64,000 bases of DNA from Spisula solida. Lineage: Eukaryota; Mollusca; Bivalvia; Venerida; Mactridae. The position numbers were made by a program, and so were the translations under genes. A model generated the notes under the pieces. The model did no database searches. It had not been told where the DNA came from and worked only from the letters and a program-made list of their open reading frames with translations. The stretch is taken from contig OX365952.1 in the NCBI GenBank assembly GCA_947247005.1, positions 5,974,501-6,038,500 on the forward strand, written 5' to 3'. Below, one piece after another: positions 36,366 to 49,102 of this stretch (positions are counted from its first letter, which is position 1; each line of letters begins with the position of its first letter).

Positions 36366-37819
36366 CACGCACGTTAATTAAATGTATATGACACTCTATA
36401 TTAACGTAAATATGGTGTCGCTTACACATATCGGTCGGCCGATTAACAATAATACCGCGGTAAGCGTAAAACGCACTAGTCCAATTCTACCCTACTTTAT
36501 TTAAGACCTCATAATTTTACTATCTATCATCCGATTTTAAATATTTAGAGCTTGTAATGAAGCAGAGATATGTCTGTCTTTTAATACAACATTCATTACG
36601 ATACTTTAATTATTAAATCCACGGCGACGAGTAAGAATCCGTCCCGCGTAAAAGTAAGTTTAAAATGTCCCGTTTTTTACCAAATAAAAATTCAATCAAC
36701 GGTCGAAAATCATCAAATATTAATTTAATTTTTGATCGATTTTTTCATTAAAGCTGGTTTTAAAAGCTAATACTTTAAGCTTTTATAAAATGTAAAACTT
36801 ATTTCTAAAGCATTTGCGAGTTGTCGACCGCCAACGATTTGATTAAACTTCGTGCATTTGTGTACTAATTATTGCAAATAAATTTTCAAAATGGCGGAAT
36901 CACGTCGAAAAGCGTGTGAAACGGGCACCTGCACACCTTCCATGCGCTAATTGAAAACATATTTTTGATTTAAACTTGTTTAAATTGTGAGATTAAATAC
37001 TTTTTGAGGTATTGGTTGTAATTTTTCTGGTTTCAATTGGTTTTGTCTTTACAAAATGTAGTCAAAAATAGTGATTTTTGTCATGATGCGGGACTATTTT
37101 TTTCGGTAGCTGTATTGAACTTGCGGACTTATTGCCGAATGATAATTATAAAATCATTAAAAATGGCGATTATTTACAATATAACCTGCTATTAAATGCA
37201 TATTGTGAGGTATTGGTTGCATTAAATAACTAACCATGATGCTAGCTTTTGAAAAATCGCCACAAAAGATGATCAATGGTCGGCGTAGTTTACATCACTA
37301 ATTATTATGAATACGTCCATTCTGTTTTATTTCGTTGGCGGTCGACAACTCGCAAATGCTTTAAAAATAGGTTTTACATTTTATAAAACCTGACAGTATA
37401 AGCTTTTAAAACAAGCTTTAATGAAAAAAATCGATCGAATATAAAATTTATATTTGATGATTTTCGACCGTTGATTGCATTTTTATTTTGTAAAAAACGG
37501 GACATTTTAAACTTACTTTTACGCGGGACGGATTCTTACTCGTCGCCGTGGATTTAATAATTAGGGTATCGTTATGAATATTGTATAATTAGACAGATAT
37601 ATATCTCTGCTTCATTACAAGCTTTAAATATTTAAAATCGGATGATAGATAGTAAAATTATGAGGTCTTATATAAAGTAGTGTAGAATTTGACTAGTGCG
37701 TTTTACGCTTACCGCGGTAACATTGTTAATTGGCCGATCGATATGTGTAAGCGGCAGCATATTTACACCTTTTACATACGTTAATATAGAGTGTAATATA
37801 CATTTAATTAACGTGCGTG
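36366..37819. mobile_element. 1.45-kb foldback transposon with ~470-bp inverted repeats
   Basis: The left arm (36366–36833) and right arm (37336–37819) are inverted copies beginning CACGCACGTTAATTAA, including GGCGACGAGTAAGAATCCG and TTTGCGAGTTGTCGACCGCC. GTGTCAA flanks both sides (36359–36365, 37820–37826). The ~500-bp middle has no ORF. Removing it and one GTGTCAA joins the coiled-coil frame on both sides, which shows it inserted into a coding sequence. Confidence 0.85.
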
Positions 37820-38263
37820 GTGTCAAGAACAATGAAAATGCTAAAACAACACAAATTGACAATGTACACAGTCTTAGTGACGAGTTAAGTTATCTACACA
37901 CTGAGGTACAGCAGATTAAGGATAGGCTCAATACGACAACCACCGTCTCTGACATACACGTGCTAAGATGTGAAATAGATGGATAAAAAGCAGCAAACTA
38001 GTACGAACTCAAAAAATGTTCCATCAGAAACTGAAAAGCCAGAAACGCACAACCCAGTTATGTCATCGCACCCATCACCGACAAGAACCACTCAAGTTCA
38101 ACCAAACAAACTACCAAAAGTTCTTATCATAGGAGGCTCAGTAATTAGCAAACTGGATGCTAATCTCATGGCAGGGCTGACCATGGATGCTACTATAAAA
38201 ACCAACCCAGGTGCGTATGTGTAACATAAGTATATGTAACATAAGGGACAGCATTATCAAGAG

Positions 38264-39402
38264 GGCCCAAAGGGCCATAGGTCGCTCACCTGTTCTAGTA
38301 ATTCATACAGACCCCTCTATTGCATGTACAATGTTTTCATATTGCCTTATAAAGCGACCTTGTTATTTACATCACATAGACCCAATGGCATATCGAAGTT
38401 TAAGCAAATATTTGTCTATGATTTGACCTAATGACGTTGTTTTTGACCCTAGATGACCCAATATTTAACTTCACCTAGGTTTTGTTGACATGATCATTGT
38501 GACAAAGTTTCATAAAGATATGGTCAACATTGAGACCATTAGAGACTGCACAAGGTTTTTCTATGCTTTGACCTTGTGATCTTGATTTTGACCCTGGATG
38601 ACTATTGAACTTGACCTAGATTTTGTTGAGATGATCAGTGCGGCCAAGTTTCATAAAGATTAAGTCAAAATTGTGACCTTTAGTGACTACACAAGGTTTT
38701 TCTATAATTTAACCTTGTGACCTAGTTATTGACCCCGGAAAACCCAATATCAAACTTGACCTAGATTTTGTTGAGATGATCATTGTGACCTAGTTTCATA
38801 AATATTTGGCCAAAATTGTGACCTCTAGTGACTACACAAGGTTTTTCTATGATTTGATCTTGTGACCTAGTTTTTGACCCCGGAAGACCTTATATCCAAC
38901 CTGGGCCTACATTTTGTTGACATGATCATTATGACCTAGTTTCATTACGATTAGGCCGAAGTTGTGACCTCTAGTGACGACACAAGGTTTTTCTATGATT
39001 TGACCTTGTAGCCTAGTTTTTGACCTGGATAACCCAATATCAAACTTGAACTAGAATTTGTTGACATGCTCATTGTGACCAAGTTTCATAACGATTAGGC
39101 CAAAATTGTGACCTCTAGTGACTACACAAGGTTTTTCTATGGTTTGACCTTGTGACCTAGTTGTTGACCCCGGATGACCCAATATCAAACTTGACCTAGA
39201 TTTTGTTGAGATGATCATTGTGACCAAGTTTCATAATGATTAGGCTAAAATTGTGATCTCTAGTATCTACACAAGTAAATTGTGGACAGACGACGGACGG
39301 ACGGACGGACTGACGACGGACGGACGGACTGACGACGGACGGACGACGGACGAAGAGTGATCACAAAAGCTCACTTTGTCACTTTGTGACAGGTGAGCTA
39401 AT
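38264..39402 (-). repeat. Bivalve repeat with five tandem ~145-bp units, in the SGNH pseudogene
   Basis: CAAGGTTTTTCTATG-type motifs recur at 38551, 38692, 38837, 38983 and 39127, with a last partial unit near 39271, about 145 bp apart. The repeat begins AGAGGGCCCAAAGGGCC and ends with a GGACGGACGGAC tract and TCACTTTGTGACAGGTGAGC. Same family as 10254–10930, reversed. Confidence 0.8.
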
Positions 39403-40045
39403 AAAAGGGAAGATATGGACACTTTTGATGCAGTTGTCATACATGCTGACATCAATAATGTAAGCAATGCAGAGAAACCTGACAGCATTGCATATCAATA
39501 CCAGGAAGTGATCAAGGCTATACGAAACAATAATCCAACATCAAAGATAATTGTTTCATCAGTCCTTCCAAAGAAGCATTACAAACTGTCTTCACCCAAC
39601 ATACTGTCTCTGAATACACTTTTTCGTACATCATGTAGTGAAAACAACCTAATCTTTCTGGACAACACCCAACACTTCATGTACGATGACACATCTGCGA
39701 ACAAAACCCTTTTTATGACGAAGTTCACCTGACATCGAAAGTGTAAAGGTACTACCCAAACATATGAAATTCATTCTGAACAGAGCTGAGCATTGGTAAG
39801 GTAGGAGAAAATTACTCTACTGTAAATTTTCGAGTTTCCAATACCAGGAGAACCAATCATCGTCGACAGAGTCCTCACAATCATTACTTCAAACGGAGAT
39901 ACCCAGCACAGTGGAGGCTTCCAAAGCAGTAATAACAGAAATACCAGCTGTGACCCCTGGACATTCACAATCTCCTCCCATTCAACATGTGGATAGTGAT
40001 ACCTTGTTCCCAAAAAATGGAATTAAAATAATGCATCTTAAAAGG

Positions 40046-41815
40046 TGATCCATCGAAGGCCTCGATGATATCACCATAACGGTATTGATAGCTTGCGGGT
40101 TTTTAGCCACGCCGAATTTTGGTCAGCCCTAATGGACTGAGATTTGTGTGTACTAGTTTTGGCGGGAAACGGGTACTCTGAGGATGTGAATGAAAATCAT
40201 TTCGATTTCATTTCACTAATGTCAAAACATTTGTTGCTCATAAATTATCGATTATGTTTTTTTAGATGTTTAAGAATATTCCGTAAGATTACGAAACACC
40301 CCAGTCCGCAAAAAACATTAATGAAGGGGACATAAACCAGGTTGCTAAGGAAGTTTTGACCGCCATTTTGGAACACACAGAAAAACTTGCACAGAACGCC
40401 GGAAGCCTATTATCGGTAAAATTACTGCTTATAAGATTTAAGTACTTGTTTTAAGCAAGGACACTTGTCTTTTTTACTCATAATTAACGTATTTATACAA
40501 TGATCTCAACTTTCGATGCTGATTTTCATCATAAACGAAGCGGGTCCGAATTGGTTCGTACCCAAATTATTGTCAACAATTTTGAAAAATATTTATTTTC
40601 AACCAACCAACCAACCAACCAACCAACCAACCAACAACCAACCAACCAACCAACCAATTATGCTGAATTAATAATCAACACTCATTCTGTAGAAGATGAC
40701 CATGTTACTAATACCGGAGGACAACACTGTCTATTGCTGTTGTGTAATAGCATGAGAATTGATCAAACTATCTTTTATTATTATAAGCACCTTTTTAGGA
40801 AGAAAAACGCTCAAAATATAACAAACAAAAAATTCCTTGGTGGATATTGGCCCCTGTGATATCATTAATTATGGTTTTAATTTCAAGTCGCATTTAATGA
40901 TTTTGGATTTTCACATAAATGATAAAAGTTGATGTGACAGTGTAAAGCCCCAGTCCAAAGATTTTTATACAATATATGTTGTTTGCAAAGTCCAATAATG
41001 TACTGTACATGTATGATCACTATAAGACAGAAGAAGTACAGTTGTCCCAAGACCATTCAAAGAACACACCGTTAAGGTCAGTGTTTGTTGATCTGCATTA
41101 AACAAAGTTTCTGTCGTGTTGGTCAGTGTTCATCCGTCGCTCTGCTGTGACTGTACATGACAGTGTGTAGCTGCCATGTGACCACCGGTGTGATGATCTG
41201 TAACACTGCCGTCAATAGAGCTGCCATTGATAGGAAGCGATATTGATGTACATTGTATATATGTTTTTCACGTTTAAAAGTTGAAAAAAGAATAATTTAT
41301 AAATACACTCTTGCTATATGCTGCCTATAAGCTGGCCCCATGACCGTAAAATTCTGGATTTCGGAAAAGGGTTTTAACCCGTAAAGTCAATATCGAGAAG
41401 TGCAGTGATATCTACAATAGTCATTAGTTAACATTGTGACTCACTTAACTTATGTAACACTTGACTTTTACTACCGGCAGGTGGGGTAATGCGCGTGTTG
41501 ACTGGCAATACAGCTTACACTTAAAAAAGAACATGCATTGTCCATCGACAGCCATTAAAATAAATAAGTGAAGATGCCCGTTAAGGCTTTTAAGTCGGTC
41601 AATTTTCCTCAGAGTTATTGTCTTTGATTTATTGAAAAATTCCATTAGCCCGTCCATTCGCAATCATTTCTTTGTAACTAGCAGGCAGAATTTCATGTAA
41701 CTTAAAATGAATATGAACGCTCATACTGATAACTGTGATGATGCACTTTAACATTTGTTATTGGTCAATTTTCGTTAAGAGTTATTGCCCTTGATTTATT
41801 ACCAGGCCTGTTGGG
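40046..41815. other. No gene; simple CCAA repeat
   Basis: A (CCAA)n tract lies at about 40602–40658; the short frame crossing it is not convincing as a gene. The rest shows no supported exon. Confidence 0.5.
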
Positions 41816-41840
41816 GTTAAGGCTCCTATGAAAAACATGC

Positions 41841-41900
41841 ATAAACGCTATTATAGCGTACACGCTATTATAGCGTCAAAATATCAATTTATGCGTTTTT
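41841..41900. repeat. Double near-palindrome ACGCTATTATAGCGT
   Basis: ACGCTATTATAGCGT occurs twice in a row (about 41845 and 41861), flanked by GCATAAACGC and TTTATGCG, so the whole can fold on itself. It stands ~180 bp left of the 4.6-kb element. Confidence 0.5.
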
Positions 41901-42075
41901 ATCACATGTTTGACGTCGCGGTAGCGTAATAAAGCCATTATTTATTTTTGATAATACACTAGTGTAATAGAGCTTTGACGTGACGTCACTCAAAGTAAAG
42001 GCGACGTCTTCAAAGTTGCGCGTGTATTATAGTAAAAATAAGTAGCTATTTTATGTTTCAGCCGGAAAAGGCTAA

Positions 42076-45000
42076 TAGTGGGGTGACAATCAGCTCAAAA
42101 GTGGCTTATTTAAGGAGTAGGTGACAACTCGAGTAGAACAAGCAATGTTATATACCAAAATGTTCGCCTATGTCTGTACTATATGGAACTGCCGGCATAA
42201 ATTGTCAACGCGTGGTGCGGACAAGGAAATCCAAGATGGCGTCCAAGATGGCCGCCATAATTTACACATACATTTAAAATTCTATGTTCTCATGCATTTT
42301 TTTTATTTATGTATGTAGTCACAAATATTTGCTTGGATATTATTCATTTGATAATGTACATCAAATGGACATACAAGTCTGACCACTTTGAGGTCAAGGT
42401 CACGGTCATGTCAAGGTCAAATTACGAAAAATAGCTGAAAAAATGATGTTTCCTCACTTGTTTTCTTGTTTTAGCATATGTTTTATATTCAAGTTGGTAT
42501 TAAAAGTGATAAAAGTGTTGGTAAGCACATATTCTCTTATTATTAGTTGAATTTTCAGTTCAAAATATTGAAACTTTGTCAAAACTGACATGATTATGCA
42601 TGTACATGTTGGACGAGATGGCATTCTTAGATTGCTGATTCCATATTTAAAATTTTAGTAATGAACTATTGACAGTATTATTTCTAATGGTATGATTAAA
42701 TGTTTGTCTAAACATTATTAACTTTGTATTGTACTCCAAATGGACTTGAAAAATGACCACTCAAGGTCAAGGTCAATGTCATTTCAAGGTCAAACTACCA
42801 AAAATACCTGAAAATTTGATATTTCGTCGCAAATTGTTATTATAAACGAATGCTGAACATTGTATTTGTTTAGATGTGATAGCAGGTATTCTAAGTGTAA
42901 ATTATTTCATTAGAAGTGATATATTTTTACTTCAAATAGAAAATCTATTTAAATTTTGTGACGGAACATAAACGATTCTACGTAATGTACAATATTGCTG
43001 TGAATGATTTTTCCTTGATCGTTGAATCTCTATATTTGACAGTATTATTGTTAATGGTTTGACAACATTATTACATATTAGACAGTTATTATATATAATA
43101 ATGCACCTATCAATATTTTGCCCTAGGGTGGGGGAGTGGCGGGCATACAGTAGACTTTAGACAGAAAACAATTCCCAACGGACGGGATTTTGACAGACCC
43201 TTTGATTCCTGATCCCGGGAAATAGACTTTGGCTGGATTTTAGATTCTGGGATTGGGGAATTTAGACACAGCAAAAAGCAGACTTGCTGCAACCATTTAA
43301 AGATGGCAGGCCATTAAATATACCAAGCATCTCCTACTGTGGGAATTTCAACATGGTGAGTCACCTCTTGGGCCTAAGATGGCTGAACTATGTGATGGTT
43401 AGGTATCCCTTATGGCCGGATATGGATGAATTTTTATTGGTAGGTATGTTTACTACATAGGGTCTGGTATGGCTGAATTCAGTGGTTGCCTTTGTACCCC
43501 TTAAACTTTTAAATGGCCATAATTGGTGTTGGTCATTACTCGAATAGGGCCAAGGATTGCTGCACTCGGTGTGGGGGGAGTACTCCGTATGGTATGGTAT
43601 TGCTTTAATAAGTTAGGTGGGTACACAATAGGCTTGGGATGGCTAAAATCTGTGAGGGTAGGAACTCAATAGGGCCTGGGATGGCTCAATCTGTGATGGT
43701 GGGTACCCAATAGAGCTTGGGATGGCTGAAATCTGTGATGGTGGGTACCCAATAGAGCTTGGGATGGCTGAAATCTGTGAGGGTGGGTACTCAATAGGGC
43801 CTTTGATGGCTTAATCTGTGATGATTGGTACCCAATAGGGCCTGGGATGGCTAATATCTGTGATGGTGGGTACACATAGGGCTTGGGATGGCCGAAATCT
43901 GTGATGATGGGTACCCAATAGAGCTTGGGATGGCTGAAATCTGTGAGTGTGGGTACTCAATAGGGCCTTTGATGGCTAATCTGTGATGGTTGGTACCCAA
44001 TAGGGCCTGGGATGGCTAATATCTGTGATGGTGGGTACAAAATAGGGCTTGGGATGGCTGAAATCTGTGATGGTGGGTACACTATAGGGCATGAGATGGC
44101 TGAATTCTGTGAGGATGGGTACTCAATGGGCTTGGGATAGCTGAATTATGTGATGACAGGTACTCAATGGGGCTTGGATGACTGTACTCAGAGGTGGTAG
44201 GTACTCAATAGGGCTTGGGATGGCTTAAATATGTGATGATGTGTACTCAATAGGGCAATGGATGGCTGAAATCTGTGAGGGAGAGAACTCAATAGGGCCT
44301 TGGATGACTGTATTCAGAGGTGCTGGGTACACAATAGGGCACTGGATGGCCGAAATCTGTGAGGGAGAGTACTCAATAGGGCCTTGGATGACTGCTCAGA
44401 GGTGGTGGGTACTCAATAGGGACTCGGATGGCTGAAATCTGTAATGGTGCATACTCAATAGGGCCTGTGATAGCTGGAATTCATGAGGGTGGGTACTCAA
44501 TGGGGCCTTGGATGACTACTCAGAGGTGGTGGATACCCAATAGGCCTGGGATGACTGTACTCAGAGGTAGTGGGTACCAAATGGGGCCTGGGATCGGCTG
44601 TTCTCTGTTGTGATGGGTATCCAATAGGGCCTGGGATGGCTGTGCTCAGAGGTTGTGGGTACCAAATGAGGCATGGGTTGGCTGTTTTCTGTGGTATAGG
44701 GTATTCAATAGGGCGTGTGGTGGCTGTACTCAAGGTGGTGGGTACCAAATGGAACCTGTGATGGTTGTTGTCTATGGTTGTGGGTTTCCAATAGGGCATA
44801 GGACGGCTATATTGAGTGGTGGCGAGTACTCCATAAGACCTGGCATGACTGTAATTGGTGGTGATGGGTTCCCAAATGGGCCTGGGATGGTTGAACTTTT
44901 GGAGATGAGAACATAAATTGGCCTGAAATGGCTGTTCTATAGGCAGTGTTAAATACCAAATAGGGCATTGAATGGCTGTTCTCAGTAGATGCGAGTATCC

Positions 45001-46722
45001 TCAGGCATAGTATGGCTATACACAGTGGTTGTGAGTAGGGCATAGGGCCTATGGTGGCTGTAATTGGTGGTGGTAATTACCACATGGGATCTAGTATGGC
45101 TGTATTTAGTGGTTGCAACTTACCCATAGGGATTAGTAAGGCCATAATAAGTGGTGGTGAAATACCCAGTAGAGCCTAGGATGGCTGTATTGCACCTGGT
45201 ATGGCTGTACTCAGTTGGTCCAAGTACCCCTTAGAACATAGTGTGGCTGTAATGGTGGTAAGTACCACATAGGGTCAGGTGTGACTGTACTCAATGCTTA
45301 TTGGTAGTGTTGATTGGGCCTTGGATGTCTGTAACCTTTTGTTGTGACTTGGGTGTAACCCATAGGACCTGGTATGGCTGTAATTCATTGGTTAAGAGCA
45401 CCCCTATTGGGCATGGAAAGTTGTAATTATTTTGGATGAGTACCCCTTTGGGCCTTATACGACTGCGATTTGTACTAATGAGTAACCCATAGGGCCTTTA
45501 CAGCTGTGCTCAGTGATTGTGAGTACCATATCGAGACTGATATGGTGGTGATTAACCAATATGGCCTTGGTTGGCTCTACTCTGTGGTTGTAAGTACCCC
45601 ATTGGGCCTCAGGTATAGCTAGTGGCATTGAGAACTCGATAGGAATGGTTGTTATGGGCAGTTGTAAGAACATGACATGTACTCCATTGGTTACAGAATG
45701 TACTTGTTGGTGGTTAGAACCCATTCTGGCCTGGTATGTGATGGTGATGATTTGGTTTGACTGTACTTTGTATATAGTACCCTTAGGACTTAGTATGACT
45801 TTAACACGTAGTAGTAAGTACCAATTATGGCACGGGATGGTTGTACTTGACAGTGTTATGTACCCCATATGGTCTGGGATGCCACGTATAGGAGTTCAGT
45901 ATAAATTATTATTTTTAATGAAAGAACTCTAATCACATCAATGATCTACAACAAAATATAATGTTCACCAAATTTCATAATAAGAAAGATCAAATTTTCA
46001 GGTATTTTTGGTAGTTTGACCTTGAAATGACATTGACCTTGACCTTGATTGGTCATTTTCCAAGTCCATTTGGAGTACAATACAAAGTTATTTTGTTTAG
46101 ACAAACATTTAATCATACCATTTGAAATAATAGTGTCAATAGTTGAATACTAAAATTTTAAATAGGGAAGCAGCAATCTAAGAATGCCATCTCGTCCAAC
46201 ATGTACATGCATAATCATGTCAGTTTTGATAAAGTTTCAATATTTTGAACTGAAAATTCAACTAATAATAAGAGAATATGTGCTTACCAACACTTTTATC
46301 ACTTTTAATATCAACTTGAATATAAAACATATTCTAAAACAAGAAAACAAGTGAGGAAACATCATTTTTTCAGCTTTTTTTCGTAATTTGACCTTGAAAT
46401 GACCATGACCTTGACCTAAAAATTGTCAGTCTTGTATGTCCATTTGATGTACATTATCAAATGAATAATATCCAAGCAAATATTTGTGACTACATACATA
46501 AATAAAAAAATTGCATGAGAACATAGAATTTTAAATGTATGTGTAAATTATGGCGGCCATCTTGGACGCCATTTTGGATTTCCTTTTCCGCACCACGCGT
46601 TGACAATTTATGCCGGCAGTTCCATATAGTACAGACATAGGCGAACATTTTGGTATATAACATTGCTTGTTCTACTTGAGTTGTCACCTCACCCCAAAAA
46701 ATCACCAATTGTCACCCCACTA
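42076..46722. mobile_element. 4.6-kb non-autonomous element with ~740-bp TIRs around a tandem array
   Basis: 42076–42822 and 45988–46722 are long inverted repeats starting TAGTGGGGTGACAA, sharing CAAGCAATGTTATATACC and AGGTCAAGGTCAATGTCATT. The inner ~3.1 kb is mostly a degenerate 42-bp tandem array. No transposase was seen. Outer borders are uncertain: TTTTTATCACATGTT occurs outside both arms, so the arms may once have extended further with ~160 bp added on the left. Confidence 0.8.
43320..45900 (+). repeat. Degenerate ~42-bp minisatellite
   Basis: Units of the form GGGATGGCTGAAATCTGTGA + TGGTGGGTACCCAATAGAGCTT repeat about every 41–42 bp (for example GATGGCT at 43680, 43721 and 43763). They are cleanest at 43600–44600 and increasingly diverged to 45900. 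Both strands show short open frames only because the period is near a multiple of three; I do not consider it coding. Confidence 0.85.
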
Positions 46723-47490
46723 TAACATGTGATAAAAAAAACATTACATTAATTTTGTGAATTTCCACATTAAAGGTGCTGCCTTACAGATCGGGCTAAA
46801 TTTTTGTATGACGTAATTTTCCTACCTAACCAAGTATTTATATAATAGAAAGTCACTGGTGGTTGCTTTATGAAAGATTTATGGCATATAAGCAATTTAA
46901 ATCACTCTTGATATTTGGCACTCAGTATTTTACTGTTTGAAAATATCGCAGAGTTTCCTTCCAAAATGTATTGTGAATTATGTAATACCGCCATGACCAA
47001 ACTGTAACTTCAACAACTAAAGACTAAACATCTGTGAGGTATTCGGTTCGTTTCGCAATTAATTTTCATCGAATGCAAACACATTTCAGGCAATTTAAGT
47101 GATAGTAGTGCTAATTCTATTAATACCCTACAGTATGTTGGGTGTAAAAATGCTAAATTACTACAAAATGCTGATGTTTCCCAAGTTATTTTTATGTCAA
47201 TGTGGTTGGTTATGGCATATACAGGAAACTATACCAAAATTACATGTATGTTTGACAATTTAATTTTATTTTTGCAATACACCAATTCGTGAGGCAGTCC
47301 CTTTAAATTTATCAAACTCGTTGAAAAAAGTCGATAAGAGCCTCGCATTTTATTATTTTATTCAACTTATTTAATAAATTCAATATGAAAAGATACACAT
47401 GTAATATCCTCTATGTATTGCATAATAATGAATATAATGACCGGAGAAAATGGGGCGAAATCATGTAAACAAGCTTTACATCATGCCATT
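46723..47490. other. No gene seen
   Basis: AT-rich sequence without recognised repeats or exons beyond the end of the 4.6-kb element. Confidence 0.4.
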
Positions 47491-47492
47491 TT

Positions 47493-47860
47493 TAGCTCGA
47501 CTTATCGAAGAAAAAAAGTCGAGCTGTTGTGACGGGATCGTGTGCGTCTGCTTGTGCGTTGGTTAAGTTTTTTGTCAGAGTCATTTATCACAGACATCTA
47601 CTTGAAACTCAACATTGTTATTTACCATCACAAGGGGGTTCCATACCGACAAGGCTGGTAACTCTGTGATCTATACTTATGGAGTTAACTGCCCTTGTTT
47701 TAACTTAGTAAAATGCCGAAATGCCGAGCAAAGCCTTTATTTGCCAGTCAGCTTTCCGCTGAAATATGGCAGGCATATATGTGTGTGCCTCCACCCGGTT
47801 TTGAACCCGTTTCGCCAGATTAGACGGCAAGCGCGCTAACCATTGAACTTGAAAGTCAAT
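47493..47860 (-). repeat. Dispersed repeat with tRNA-like segment
   Basis: TTTTTAGCTCGACTT…AAGTCGAGCT (47493–47525) forms a short hairpin typical of a bivalve repeat start. On the minus strand around 47850–47790, TGGTTAGCGCGCTTGCCG and GGGTTCAAAACCG look like A and B boxes, but the T-stem does not pair well. Probably tRNA-derived rather than a working tRNA gene. Confidence 0.4.
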
Positions 47861-48199
47861 ACACTTGTGGAATGTGATGAACTACTGTCCTACATCTACT
47901 CACTAGAGGAAACTAATCTATCAAGCAAATTATTCGAGTTAATCCCCTTTTCTAACTTTTACACAACAATGCATATTTCTCTAAGGTTATCAAAGGTATC
48001 CACTTGAAACTTAACACAGTTATTCACCCTTACAGGGAGAGTCCATACTTACAAGGGTGGTAACCCTTTACCTATACCTATTTTATGAGTTATCTGCCCT
48101 TGTTACTCTTAAATTTTCACTCACAGTTGAGCAAGCATACTATCAAGTACGAGAAAGTTGACCGTCCAGCACTCGTGGCATTGCACTTGTTAGTTATTA

Positions 48200-48480
48200 T
48201 TGTCTGACCCGTCTGGACCACTGCTTAATTTCCCTGAGCACGAATAACCCACATGCTCCACTCGACCAAGGTGTGAATTGGTACCTGTGAGGGCTGTGTC
48301 TAAACATGTTCGATAGTCCTGGGCGCCGAAGATCGATGTTGGCTGCACACCCACCAGGAGAGAAATAGTCTCCACAGGGAGACTCGAACGTAGGTTTCCA
48401 TAGGTAGCCTACTGAATAGGGGAAGTTTAAATGTCAAAGGGTGGCTGAACGGCTGAACTGCTGAAAGCAGCCCTAGAAAA
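48200..48480 (+). repeat. SINE body copy related to 22345–22640
   Basis: Shares CCCACATGCTCCACTCGACC, AAGGTGTGAA, ACATGTTCGATA and CCACCAGGAGAGAAATAGTC with the copy in the helicase intron. The tRNA-like head is missing or decayed. Confidence 0.6.
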
Positions 48481-49102
48481 TTGGTAACTTAACTGAACTT
48501 TTTTCTACCACTGGCGTTAAAGGCGCAAACGTTTTTTTTGGTATTAGTGCAAAGATTACTGCGCATGTAGTAAATAAACATACGAATCGAAAACAGCCGA
48601 GTACAGCCGGGCGTATACGGACTTTGATCAGAGTCTCGGTTTAATCTGGTCAGACAATAGTCTCGGCTGGGAAAATACCAAGTAAACATTGATAATGTGG
48701 GTCCACTGAATTCATCTTACACAGAAAATTAATTGGTAACTAGAAATGAAGTGGGAATTACAATTCATATGGCGCTGTAAATCATTTTTTGTGGTCTACG
48801 GCTTCTTAAATGTGCATACATGAAAATGGATGTGAACAGTGTGTGAATCGTATGTTTATATATGGTTTTCACCGCATTAACATATGGGTAAATCAATGGT
48901 TTTAGAGTTATTGCCCTTGATTTACTAAAGTCAAATTGGATTGTGATGATGCTTGTCAAGGTCTTTTATTGGTAAATTACGGATAACCTGTAAGGCGGGG
49001 AATATCAATTCATCACATTTGCTTTGGTTGTAGCATTTGAAAATGATAATTTCCTCCATTTACAGTACCCACTGAATAACTTTAATAATTTATTATGTTG
49101 GT

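Larger units (their letters stand above)
35765..40045 (+). pseudogene. LINE-like coding remnant: coiled coil, SGNH hydrolase domain, endonuclease start; twice interrupted
   Basis: From ATG 35765 (MDQTQLSNTSTDSF…) there is an early stop at about 35891. Then comes a Glu/Asn/Lys-rich coiled coil (35960–36358) continued after the foldback insertion (37827–37985: SDELSYLHTEVQQIKDRL). An SGNH-type domain follows: KVLIIGGSVISKLDAN (38118 on), VVIHADINNVSN (39427 on) and DEVHLTSK (39719 on), corresponding to the nucleophile, N-containing and D-x-x-H blocks. At ~40020 NGIKIMHL resembles the start of a LINE endonuclease. Stops or frame changes lie near 37984 and 38215, and a bivalve repeat sits at 38264–39402. 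Esterase/SGNH domains are known in ORF1 of CR1-like retrotransposons, which makes a LINE origin plausible. It lies inside the host-gene intron between exons B and C. Confidence 0.6.

Noticed and set aside
40500..40859. 119-codon open frame crossing the CCAA repeat
   Set aside because: Much of it is the simple repeat (NQPT units), and nothing recognisable flanks it.
43666..45043. Several open frames on both strands with HRFQPSQALLGT-like or GPWMT-like repeats
   Set aside because: They arise from the ~42-bp tandem array and break as the units drift; no start, domain or conservation supports coding.
42121..46708. Near-identical 65–72-residue frames at 42121 (+) and 46708 (−)
   Set aside because: They are the two arms of the inverted repeat, so the match reflects DNA identity, not two genes.
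47789..47850. A functional tRNA on the minus strand
   Set aside because: The boxes look right but the T-stem mismatches, and it sits in a dispersed repeat, so tRNA-derived is more likely.
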